Program-made: the position numbers and the translations under genes
Notes under the pieces: model-generated
Databases searched by the model: none
Seen by the model: only the letters and a program-made list of their open reading frames with translations
Told to the model about the DNA's origin: nothing
In this document: piece by piece, positions 46,840 to 55,841 of the stretch
Layout: each line of letters opens with the position of its first letter
How positions within the stretch are numbered: the first letter of the stretch is position 1
Assembly: GCA_007922305.1 (NCBI GenBank)
Contig: ML677343.1
Location: 31,675,987 to 31,739,986, forward strand
Direction of reading: 5' to 3'
DNA from: Dermatemys mawii
Lineage: Eukaryota; Chordata; Testudines; Dermatemydidae
DNA: 64,000 bases

Positions 46840-47230
46840 CAGGTCCCTTGCAAACACACTGTTTCTGTGGTCGCTTTGAGCACATTGATTTTGTGGGTTT
46901 TTTTCCTTTATTAATAGGACAGTTCCACACTGGCTTTGTTTATTTTTAAACGGCTGGACCTTTGAGCCATTCTGCCCAGGCAGGAGGTTTGGCAGGTCTT
47001 TATACTGGCTCCCAGCAATAATGCAACAGTTAATTCAAGCCTCTGCCATGCAAATGTTACAGTTTTTAGGATACACAAGTGAGCCTTTCCTTCAAAAATG
47101 GATCCTTTATGTGGCTGTCTGAGCGCGACTGTGATAATGTAACTAGCTCTGGCCTTGGTTATTTTCTCTTGGCAAGGGGCCTTTGCAAATGTAAACAGCA
47201 GTAAACAGGCTTTACGGCTGGGGCTTGAGT
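46840..47230. other. Candidate conserved non-coding element
   Basis: Non-repeat AT-rich sequence with ATGCAAAT (47048-47055, octamer), TGTAAACA (47190-47197) and AGTAAACA (47200-47207) forkhead-type cores and CTTTGTTTATTTTTAAAC. This density of developmental factor sites without ORF structure suggests an enhancer. Inferred only. Confidence 0.35.
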
Positions 47231-48271
47231 CAGCATAAGTGGCGCATTGTTGTGAACGCTGAATCCACGCAAGCTAAAGGGCCGTGTGTTAACTTTGGCT
47301 GGTTCAGCAGGGGCAGGAGCGATAGGGCTCGGACTGTATCAGTCTGGGATTCAGTTTGCTTAGCGGAGTGTGAAACCCCAGAGGAATTGCAGAGTCTATT
47401 GGCAGCGGCCGCAGAGATAGGCAGGTAGATAAACAGATGGATCGTAGAGCCAAGCAGTCCCTAGTGAGGAGTAGCCCACCTCTGCAGGCCTCGGTGATGC
47501 CTCCCCCAGTTGCGTGGTCGACTGATTCCCTTGTCCTTGGCGAAGCAAGTCACTGCCTCGCGTCCGGTCACTCGGCTGCCCTTTGAAGCCGTCTTAATAG
47601 GGCTGCTGCTTTGCATGCCCGTGGCACCTTCTGGCTGAGGAGCTCAAAGTGCCTCTGAGAAGAATCCCACATGTGACTATGAGCGCAGCCCGGCCTCTCT
47701 GCCAGCAGGCACAGCTCTCAAAAAGGGTCAAAAAAGGATCAAAAAGGGGCTGGCCCTACCACCCTGTCTCCTTGGCATCAGCCCCAAAGAAGGCTGCTGT
47801 TCAGTGGTGCCCTCCACCTGGGAAGACGGGGCATGGTCTTTGGTTTCTTCCTCTTGGCAGGATTGTCGTCTAATGCGGAGAGCTGGAGAAGATGATGTGG
47901 GGGGTCCCCCCGCCCTGTGAGTCCTGTGCTCACCAGCAGGCTGCAGGGCTGGGCTGGGCTGGGCTGAACGGGGACGGTGCTTGCGGAGTTTTGTCCTCAA
48001 ATGCGTTTGGGGAGGTGAACATGCTGCTGCCGGTCCACATACATCCCCAGGTGGTAAATATCCCGGGAAGGCACCTGGCCTCGGCTGCTCTTATGCCCTG
48101 GATTCTGAGCCACATATGGGATCTTGTTGACAGGGGGGCATGGACGCTAGAGGACAAGCACTGCTCTTCTTAGGGGCAGCCTGGGTGTATTCAGGGCAGG
48201 ATTTGGTCCCAGGAGTCCAGGAGTACTGAGGGACAGACCCAGGTTGTGCTGAAAGGTGATGGGCATTGGAG
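47231..48271. other. No gene; short tandem runs
   Basis: AAAAAGGGTC/AAAAAAGGATC/AAAAAGGGG near 47718-47748 and (GGGCT)n at 47946-47966 are small simple repeats. Nothing else. Confidence 0.4.
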
Positions 48272-48728
48272 ATCATAGACTATCAGGGTTGGAAGGGACC
48301 GCAGGAGGTATCTAGTCCAACCCCTGCTCAAAGCAGGGCCAACCCCCAGCTAAATCATCCCAGCCAGGGCTTTGTCAAGCTGGGCCTTAGAAATGTCTAA
48401 GGGAGGAGATTCCACCACCTCCTTAGGGAATCCATTCCATTGCTTCACCACCCTCCTAGTGAAATAATGTTTCCTAATATCCAACCTAGACCCCTGCCAC
48501 TGCAACTTGAGACCATTACTCCTTGTTCTGTCATCCGCCACCACTGAGAATAGCCGAGCTCCCTCCTCTCTGGAACCCCCCTTCAGGTCATTGAAGGCTG
48601 CTGTCAAATCCCCCTTCACTCTTCTCTTCTGCAGACTAAAAACAAGCCCAGTTCCCTCAGCCTCTCCTTGTAAGTCCTGTGCCCCAGCCTCCTGATCATT
48701 TTCGTTGCCCTCTGCTGGACTCTCCCCG
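48272..48728 (-). mobile_element. CR1 LINE 3' end with open ORF2 C-terminus
   Basis: On the minus strand positions 48619 to 48350 give 89 open codons with RKHYFTRRVVKQWNGFP, the conserved C-terminal end of CR1 ORF2 beyond the reverse transcriptase. It is followed by the 3' region and the tail (ATCATAGACTATCAGGGTTGG on the plus strand). 5' truncated; no functional protein. Confidence 0.9.
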
Positions 48729-49051
48729 ATGAGAGGTGCTGGGGTGAAGTATGGGGATGCCTATTCTGCAATCAGAGGGCTGACTGCAGCCAGTGTGGAC
48801 ATTCCCAAGCTAGCTTTGAATGAGGTACTTCACTAAAAATAGCAGGGAAGCCACAGCGGCACGGGCTCGCTGTCCCAGTACAAACCCAGCCGACCCCCTG
48901 CTGCGAGCCTGCTCCACCGCTGACAGTGCTGCAGCATCACTGCTGTTTCTAGCGAGGTAGCTTGACGAGAGCTGATGCGGGTCTGACTGCGCGTGCTGCA
49001 ACCTGCCTCCCGAATGCACACCTCGGTAACATGCTTATTATTAATTTGCAC
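48729..49051. other. Possible eroded MITE at 48770-48825
   Basis: GCCAGTGTGGACATTCCCAA followed by CTAGCTTTGAATGAGG resembles an end of the TGTAGACAT family. Not well bounded. Confidence 0.3.
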
Positions 49052-49125
49052 TGTGATGGCACTTAAGAGTCCCAGTCATGGACCACGACCCTCTTGTGCT
49101 AGCAGCTGTGTATGTGCAAAACTTC
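49052..49125 (-). repeat. MIR-type SINE tail fragment
   Basis: GAGTCCCAGTCATGGACCA and CTTGTGCTAGCAGCTGTGTA match the family tail. Confidence 0.55.
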
Positions 49126-49280
49126 TTCCTCTAACTTTATGGAAGAGTCCCTGTCAAACTGAAAAGGGATAAAACCAACAGAGATCTATAGAACTGACTC
49201 CCGATCAGCATTGAAATTCCCTCCAGGAGATTGTTTTGACACACAGAACAAATATAATTCTGTCCTAGGATTATTTATAA

Positions 49281-49525
49281 TTCATAGAAGGGTCCATTCT
49301 GATCATCTGCTCTGACCCTGTGCATAACACAGGCCACAGAACTTCATCCTGTGATTCTTGTATCTAGCCCATATGTTTTGGTGGAGTTTGAAGTATATCC
49401 TGTAGAAAGACGTCCAATCCCCTTTTAAAATCTACAAGAGATGGAGTGGGAGCAGCCGTTCCGAGGGTTAATTACCCTCACTATTAAAATGTGCACCCTT
49501 ATCTTCAGGTTGTTTCAATTAAACT
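49281..49525 (-). mobile_element. CR1 LINE 3' fragment
   Basis: TTCATAGAAGGGTCCATTC, ATAACACAGGCCACAGAACTT and GGTTAATTACCCTCACTATT follow the antisense order of a CR1 3' UTR. It belongs to the same subfamily as the host CR1 at 30903. Confidence 0.8.
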
Positions 49526-51070
49526 AACGACTATGGTCTAAAGATGCCGCAGAAATTCTCATTTTCTATTCAAATCTCTTCCAACCAGGATTGTCTATTT
49601 AGTGCCATATAGAGGAAAGCTACATGATTCCGTGGCATATAGGAATCCTGTCAGGTCAAATCAAAAGATTTTAAACCTCTAGTCTCCTCACCAATGTTAC
49701 AATTAACATCTCGGGTTATTAAACTTGAAAGAACATTAATGGGCTACTTTACTTTTCAGTAATTTTTGGTTTCCTTTTGTTCCCCTGGCCAATGACTGTA
49801 AACTGATCAATGTCACTACCATCTTCCTCCCACCCCCAGCCAGTTTCTACTCAGTTTCCCTTTAGGGATTCCATGCACTATCCAAATGCTGCAATGTTTG
49901 CAAAGACTGCAGAGGAATGTTTATTTTTAAAAACATTGCTTCCAGTGGGATTTAAAAAGAAAGAATTGGAAATAACTGTGCTGAAATGACTGTGCCCGGT
50001 TGTTTTTACAGCACTTAAATTTGGGGCCCAATTGAGCGGACAGTTTTTTTTAAAAAAAATTGTGTTTGAGTCTTGTTTCATGTTTAGTGGCTTGAAATCC
50101 TGTAGGGTACGTCATCCGGTGAATTCTTGACTCATTTTTTGCGGCTCTCGCTTACTCAACTAAAGGCTAGAAGGTGGCCCTAAAACCTTAAAAACTCCAC
50201 TGGGAAATTGGTCCTTTGTGGTGACAAGAAAAGATGGCAGAGGAGAGAGATTGCTGCCAAAGTCAAAATCTGGTTTCAGATACCTGGACAAGGAGCAAGC
50301 TATGACATATAAGCACATAGCCTTGCCAGAAACCTGTATTATATGCATTTATGCTGTCCCCACGTCTGAAGCATGGGCAGCGGAATAAAAGGGCCTATAA
50401 GAGTGAAGAAAACCTGGAAACCCAGAGTAACACCGAATGTGATGTTTACAAAGTTAGACTCAGATACGAAGACATTCTTAGAACCATCACAAGGCTGCCA
50501 TAGAGACTGAAGCCCTCCTCTGGATAATTGGAGTAATTGCATGTAGACGTGAAAGATGCTGATGTGAACTTCTACATGTTGCCGGTTGTTTGGTTGATTT
50601 GGCTGGTGTTTCTGGGAAGGAGCTTTAGTCACATGTCCCGCCCCTTCCACTGCAAACAAACACTTGAAATGTAGTTGGAGTTGTTCTGGGCTCCCTTTCC
50701 AGGAGACCGTTTGGGAGGCCGGGGGAATCGAATCTGTGAGGGCGAGGGAGGGGGGATCATTGATTGCAGGCTAAAGGAAACAAATGGAAACCCTTCAAAA
50801 AACATAAAAGGGGTAAAACTGCAACTCTCGGTTCAAAGCCTCTGGGAATCCAAAGTAGCCTAATTAGTGTTCTCCCTGGCAAATCTAATGGGCCTTGCTG
50901 CTCAGAAGCAATCAGTGATCTTTATTATATGTTATTTAGACAGTATAGGCTCTTTCCAGGCACATCCAAAGCTGCAGTCCCTGCAGCACAGAGCATATTG
51001 TCCACAGGAGAAAGGAAACTGCCCCAAGCCCACATGACAAACACTTGCTGCCTTGTGCTCCGCTCGCCGC
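49526..51070. other. No recognised feature over about 1.5 kb
   Basis: Moderately AT-rich (49920-50070, with a T/A run at 50044-50060). No exon or repeat named. Confidence 0.4.
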
Positions 51071-51076
51071 CTGACC

Positions 51077-51240
51077 AAGGCCAGGTCTACAGCCAACATC
51101 GCTTGTCAGCCAGGGGTGTCATCCTGAGCGACGTGGCTGTGCCAGCAGAATCCCCTTGTGCAGAGGCAATGGGTTTGTGGGGGTCGGGGGGTGGGGTTTC
51201 CAATCAAGGTCCCATCGGTGTAGCCGGGTCCTCACAAACG
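51077..51240. mobile_element. Eroded hAT-like MITE
   Basis: GGCCAGGTCTACAGC at the left and TCGGTGTAGCCGGGTCC at the right are degraded versions of the ends of a turtle element. The interior CAGGGGTGTCATCCTGAGCG fits. Confidence 0.4.
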
Positions 51241-53142
51241 GGGCTTTGCCAGTATAATGAGAGCCCTGTGGTTTTTGTACTCTAAATAAAACTCAAAAGA
51301 ATGCATCAAGTAACATACAATGAGACACTCACCCCACAGTGGCATCTGATGCGGCTCCTGTTTCCCCATTCTGACTTTGTGACCTGGTGCACAGAGCCAG
51401 ATTTGACTTGGCTGCCCCTCCATTGTCCTGACAGAGGGGTGGCCAGGCCAAGCCAGAGCAGTGCTGTGTCCCTGTGTGCTGGGTCCCAATGCCCAGAATG
51501 GGGAGCTGGGCCCAGGCCCATGGGACAGGAGCTACTGTTGTGGGATGAGTGCAGGGTGGGCTCCATTTTATCCTGCACCCTCCCTCCTCCCCCCAGGAGC
51601 AGGAGAAAATGAAGTAACACAAATTCCCTTCTCCCCCAGTGGAAGAATATAAAAAATCAAGAGAATGCTATGGGACTGTAAGTATAGTATACTGGTATTC
51701 CCATCCCAGTATAGACAGCCTGAGGCTCTTCATGCCCCTGGGTGACATGGAGAAGTCTGTAGTGTAGACCAGGCCTTAAGAGAGGCTTGATGCTGGTTTG
51801 TCAGTTCGGTGGGTGTTTTGCTTTTGCTTTGAGGTTTTTTACTTCCTCTGGCATCGGGAATTGGCAACTGCTAGGGACAGGACACTGGCCTGGCTGCTCC
51901 AAAGCTCTGATCTGGCTTGGCAAAGCCTCTATTCCAAAATGGATCTGGCTCTAATCAAGTGCTTGTCCCTTTGCACCAATTTCATACCCAGTCCTTGCTG
52001 TGAGAGCGAAGGGCTACTCCACTTCAGCCATCTCCATCTTTCTGAAGACGTGTCTTTGCTCATGGCCTTTGTCCCCTGAGCATGGGGAAATGCCCTCCGT
52101 GCCATCTGCGATGGCCCCAGACACGTGTTTCCTGGTTGTGGGATTGTTTTTTATCTGCCACCTTAGCCAAATATCTCTGACCACATCTTTTGGTGTTACT
52201 CATGCTGGCGGTGTCTGTGACAGACAGTAACATCGCATTGTGGTTTCCTAGGCCTGGGGGACATAACTTTATTGAGTTACCTGGTTCTCATAACTACGTA
52301 TTCTGTATTTGTCTGCCCGGGTGTCTCCCGAATTTTCAAACCCACATGCCCCCTCTTTTGAAGATTTGGGCCAAGATTCCCAGGATCCTGCCTATGGGGT
52401 AAAAAGGTATGTTTTACAATTGATTTAGCTTGACTCGGGCTTGTCTTCTCTATAGCTCTTTAATCTCAAGTGAATTACCAGTTCACTTGAGGCAGTAAAC
52501 CCCTTTGTAAAGGTGCGTGTGGACACTGCCCGAGTGTTCAGGGTTTTTTTTAACCATGTGACGCTAATTGGACTGAGCTAAATTGATTGGAAAATGCACC
52601 TTTTTTACCAGGGGTGCAAGTCATTCTGTCAGTTGCCGGCTTGATTCCCTCCCACCACGGACTTGGTGCAGCCAAGCACAGAGCGTGGAACATGCCACCA
52701 ATCACAATCCTCTGCTCACCGTGGGGGCCACGTGCCACACCCACTCCAGACAGCTGTAACCAAGGGCACATGGTGTGAAGCAGGGGCATTGCTCTGGATT
52801 TTCATGGTGGCTAACTCAGGCCAGGTGGCTTATATTGTTCAGTCGGTTTCATAGGTTCAATCTTGCCAGTTAGGAACCTCCTTTCTTAATTGAAGCATTC
52901 GTGGGTTGGGGGGGGCGCCACGTCACCAACTAAATTCCTCCTGCCCTGCGTGTGGGGGGATTTCCAACTGTTGGGAGGACTGTTTAAGGATACATCTTGA
53001 TAGCGAGCAGAGCCCCACGGCAGTGAGTCTCGAAGCCTGGGTCTACAGGCGTACATGGGGTAGCTGGCTGGCCCCTCCCATCACTTGTGCCCCCATGGCT
53101 ATCCTGCTATTTTTAGCACACTCGTTCAGCCTGAGCTAGCCT
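51241..53142. other. No gene; eroded MITE ends
   Basis: GTAGTGTAGACCAGGCC lies at 51758-51774 and a weak family member may span 52435-52600. ORFs at 51301-51622 overlap on both strands and are not supported. Confidence 0.4.
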
Positions 53143-53199
53143 GGGTATGTCTCCGGGAGCTGGAAATTACACCTCAAGCTCCAGTGCAGACATGCCTTA
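53143..53199. mobile_element. Short MITE (GGGTATGTCTCC...GCAGACATGCC)
   Basis: Two arms, GGGTATGTCTCCGGGAGCTG and AGCTCCAGTGCAGACATGCC, form a compact palindrome of about 57 bases. Confidence 0.65.
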
Positions 53200-53694
53200 A
53201 GATGGGCTTTAGGACTGGGCCAGCGCCAGCAAGTCATAAGGGGCGTTTGTTTCCCCTCCCCCATCCTCAGCTACTTCAGGCACAGAGGGCTGATCAAGGG
53301 GATTTTAGTGGGGCAGAAACTGTTCTTTGTTACATGTTTATATGGTGTCCAGCCCAAAGGGGCCCTGTCTGGCTGTGGTCGTCAGGCACTACCGCAGCAT
53401 CAATGTGATATCAGCAGAGTGAATAAAGCCCCGACGGAAAACACTCCAGAAATCTGCCAACCAGTGAGTCACCGAAAGCAGCGTTTGGACTCAGGAAGGA
53501 ATTATCGAGACAATAGTTTGCCTGCGCTGGTAATCGACACCCCTAGAGCCTTGCTAACCTCCCTTGCTTCCCTAGAGATTTTTCCAGCAGGTGAGGCAGA
53601 GCCCTGGGCATATTGGTCATTGTGACACAGAACGCTTCACCCTAGATGTTTATTTTGACTCGACCGGCGATAAGAGATTTTTTTCTCCCTTGTA
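53200..53694. other. No recognised feature
   Basis: Nothing supported. Confidence 0.4.
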
Positions 53695-54060
53695 ACATTG
53701 CGTACCAGCCCCACTAGCTCTCCTAAGCTAAGCAAGGTCAGAGCTGGCCTGTGCTTGGGGAGAGCACCGTGGTAAAGTCAGGGGTGCTGCTTGGAGTGCC
53801 TTTCGCTCTGAGTCAGTACTGAACTCAGTGCCTCAGCGTGATGCTGCTGACGGGATCATTTTTCCTACGAGAACTTACTTGGGGTCATTAAAAATCCCCG
53901 GGGTGCTTTTTGCAAGAGCAGGGATGGCCAACGTTCAACTGCCTCATTTCCACCTTCGGCTTCAGTGGGTTACAGCATTCTTTCCTTTGTGTCCTGTGCT
54001 GTTCAGTGTTGCTGTGTGCTGTTGAATTAGTAGTGTTCTACCCCACAAGTGGCTGCATTT
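53695..54060 (+). repeat. 5S-rRNA-derived SINE
   Basis: AAGCTAAGCAAGGTC at 53725-53739 matches the internal A-box region of vertebrate 5S rRNA except for one base, and GTGCTTGGGGAGAGCACC and GGGGTGCTG follow in 5S order. The remainder has the conserved SINE tail elements GGTCATTAAAAATCCCC and TTTTTGCAAGAGCAGGG and ends CAAGTGGCTGCATTTCA. It is too diverged to be a 5S gene. Confidence 0.7.
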
Positions 54061-54113
54061 CATAGACTGACAGACTTTAAGCCCAGAAGGGACCCTCATG
54101 ATCTTCCTGTCCA
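54061..54113 (-). mobile_element. CR1 LINE 3' tail
   Basis: CATAGACTGACAGACTTTAA and CCAGAAGGGACCCTCATGAT are a CR1 terminus in antisense. Confidence 0.65.
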
Positions 54114-54119
54114 GGCACC

Positions 54120-54199
54120 GGCTTGCTGCCTTCCTAAACTGTGTCAGGGAGATCTCAGGGACTGGCACCGGTCCATAAACTGGTCGTTGAGAAACACTG
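54120..54199 (-). mobile_element. hAT-like terminal fragment
   Basis: CCGGTCCATAAACTGG and GTTGAGAAACACTG form the outer part of a hAT-type end (CAGTGTTTCTCAAC on the minus strand). The other end is missing. Confidence 0.5.
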
Positions 54200-54419
54200 A
54201 CCCAGTCCATGGTGGGTGAAACGATTTTGGGATAAAGCACAACGTACAGCTGGTAAAGTGTTTTGAGGATGCATTAGAAGAAATGGCCCTGCAATGTTCT
54301 GCATCCCGTTATCATTCAGTGGTTCTCACCATAGCAGAGGCCAGAAAACATGGTCCTTCCGTGGGGTTCTTCTGTTAATTTGTTTTAACTGGTCCCTGCC
54401 AGCTCCGTTATGGTATGTG

Positions 54420-55010
54420 TCAGTGCACTGATCTAGCTAGTCTGGGGTGACTGTGCTTGGACAGCGGGGAGCAGCCTGGGCAGTGGGTCTAAGAGGCCAG
54501 GGGAGGCTATGCCTCCCCGAACAGCCAATCTGTCAAAATGGCGCCTGGGCCGTGGCCTTACCATGTTCCCCGCTGAGCTCCTGCCCTCACTCTGCCTCTT
54601 CCCATCCCTGCTCCGCCCCCATGGGGACCTCGCAGGACGGGGATAAGAGCCCTGCATGGGTAGAGAGCTGCTGGCTGGGCAGATGAGAGTCCTCGGGGAG
54701 GAGACAAAGAGGCACGAGTGGCGGGCAGGAGGGCCTATGGGGAAGGGGCCAAGCGGGGGGCGGGCCTCAGGGAAGGGCCACAGTCCAGGCACATCCAGCC
54801 TCCCCAAATGGAGGGGTCACGCACCCCCCATGGGGAGCAGAGGTGGCTCCTCCAGTGATCTGATCACTGCCCTGGGGGAACCCAAAGCTCCTGTCTTCAA
54901 AGGCTGTGGTGGCACAGGGGCTGCCGCTGTGAAATGTGGGGAGGGGGAGCCCCAAGTCAAAGGGAGAGCTGGAGAGGAGGGGGTGAGACGGGCATAGGGA
55001 ACGGCGGGTT
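54420..55010. promoter_or_regulatory. GC-rich block, possible promoter or repeat upstream of ZNF469
   Basis: Contains GC-box-like CTCCGCCCCC (54611) and GGGGCGGGCC (54758), a relatively high CG content for this region and a donor-like GGGGTGAGAC near 54980. The segments GGGGAGGCTATGCCTCCCCG and CCTCCCCAAATGGAGGGG are palindromic, so an interspersed repeat is an equally good explanation. Confidence 0.3.
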
Positions 55011-55629
55011 CTCTTTTTCCAGGACATCGCTCAAAGGAAATGCCCTGCCCGTCCTGACCCGTAATCCATAGGTGGAGCTTTTCTGTTGTCTTTTTCTGCT
55101 TATGTTGCTAATAAGTGCACAGGAAGAGCTTCCCAGGGAAGACAGAAACGCTTAGAATGCCCTCTGCAAAGCTGGATGTTTCAGGGGCTTTTGCCTGTCA
55201 GAGGAATTTCTCTGAAATCCTGTGTGAGGTCCTTCCCCAAGCCCCTGTTCTGATCACTCCGCTCCCAGGTGATGACAGGTATAGGAGCCAACCTGCTTTC
55301 TTCTGTCGTGGAAATGTCTTCTGTTTCCTGTTCACTAGAAGTCAGGCTGCCCAAAAACTTCCCTGGAAAGGTACCTGTGAAATACACTCCCCAAAGGGAA
55401 TGATTCATCCTTGTGCCATCGTTCAAGTCTGGGCAGGGGGCGGGGGGCAAACCTGACAAATTGGGATAGGAGCATTGAACCCTCACTGTGTGCCAAGGCG
55501 TGGCTGACTCCACAGGACAGGAGAATCCAGCCTCCAGCTGAGCTGTGGCTTCTTCTTGCTCTGTGCTCTTAGGCATGGCCATGTCCTTTGTCCTCATAAG
55601 ACTCACTAATGAGTTTCTCTCTATTGTAG
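55011..55629. other. Probable last intron or 5' flank of ZNF469
   Basis: No repeat recognised. The 179-codon minus ORF at 55181-55720 runs through the candidate acceptor and has no domain. The segment ends in the pyrimidine tract and AG proposed as splice acceptor. Confidence 0.4.
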
Positions 55630-55644
55630 GTCCCATTCGGAAGC

Positions 55645-55731
55645 ATGAGGCGAATCCCAAGTGCTCTTTACAAGCAAAACCTGCCCGGGAACCAGGATAG
55701 ATGTGGGAGCAGGGTACCACTGCCTATTTAA
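55645..55731 (+). promoter_or_regulatory. Upstream ORF 1 in the ZNF469 leader
   Basis: An ATG at 55645 opens 28 sense codons and ends at a TAA (55729-55731), 110 bases before the main start. Whether it is transcribed depends on the acceptor at 55629 being used. No recognisable peptide. Confidence 0.35.
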
Positions 55732-55790
55732 CCGAGCCTCATCCTAGCCGCCGAACAACGAGAGACCATGCTCGGGAAGGAAGGATCTAA
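55701..55790 (+). promoter_or_regulatory. Upstream ORF 2, in frame with the main ORF
   Basis: An ATG at 55701 lies in the same frame as the ZNF469 start but terminates at TAA 55788-55790 after 29 codons, overlapping upstream ORF 1 and upstream ORF 3. It shows that the protein cannot begin further upstream in this exon. Confidence 0.35.
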
Positions 55791-55824
55791 TCCCACAGAT
55801 GTAAGGGACAGGCGTGCCTTCTAG
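55768..55824 (+). promoter_or_regulatory. Upstream ORF 3, ending 17 bases before the main ATG
   Basis: An ATG with A at -3 begins 18 codons ending in TAG at 55822-55824. The short gap to the main ATG is one that usually disfavours efficient reinitiation, so it could damp ZNF469 translation. This is inference. Confidence 0.4.
55799..55804 (+). promoter_or_regulatory. Minimal start-stop upstream ORF (ATG TAA)
   Basis: ATG is followed directly by TAA 38 bases before the ZNF469 start. Start-stop elements are known to stall ribosomes in some mRNAs. Here it is seen only as sequence, and it lies in the leader whichever of the two acceptor candidates is used, although with the second it would sit at the exon's first bases. 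Confidence 0.4.
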
Positions 55825-55841
55825 CCCTGCCCCTCGGTATC

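Larger units (their letters stand above)
55630..55841 (+). other. Probable 5' leader of the ZNF469 coding exon, with a candidate splice acceptor just upstream
   Basis: A pyrimidine-rich run followed by TATTGTAG ends at 55629 and resembles a splice acceptor, so the exon may begin at 55630. A second acceptor-like CCCACAG ends at 55798 and would leave only 43 bases of leader. All three frames contain stops here, so the segment is not coding for the main protein. The upstream exon cannot be identified from sequence alone. Confidence 0.45.

Noticed and set aside
46840..47230. Calling this block a confirmed enhancer
   Set aside because: Only short degenerate motifs support it, and no conservation data are available, so it is kept as a candidate.
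1738..53199. Treating every TGTCTACACTG or CAGTGTAGAC motif as a separate element
   Set aside because: Isolated single ends are common leftovers; I listed only those with a plausible partner arm and noted weak ones as such.
53695..53800. 5S rRNA gene
   Set aside because: Only the internal promoter region matches closely. The remainder diverges and continues into a SINE tail.
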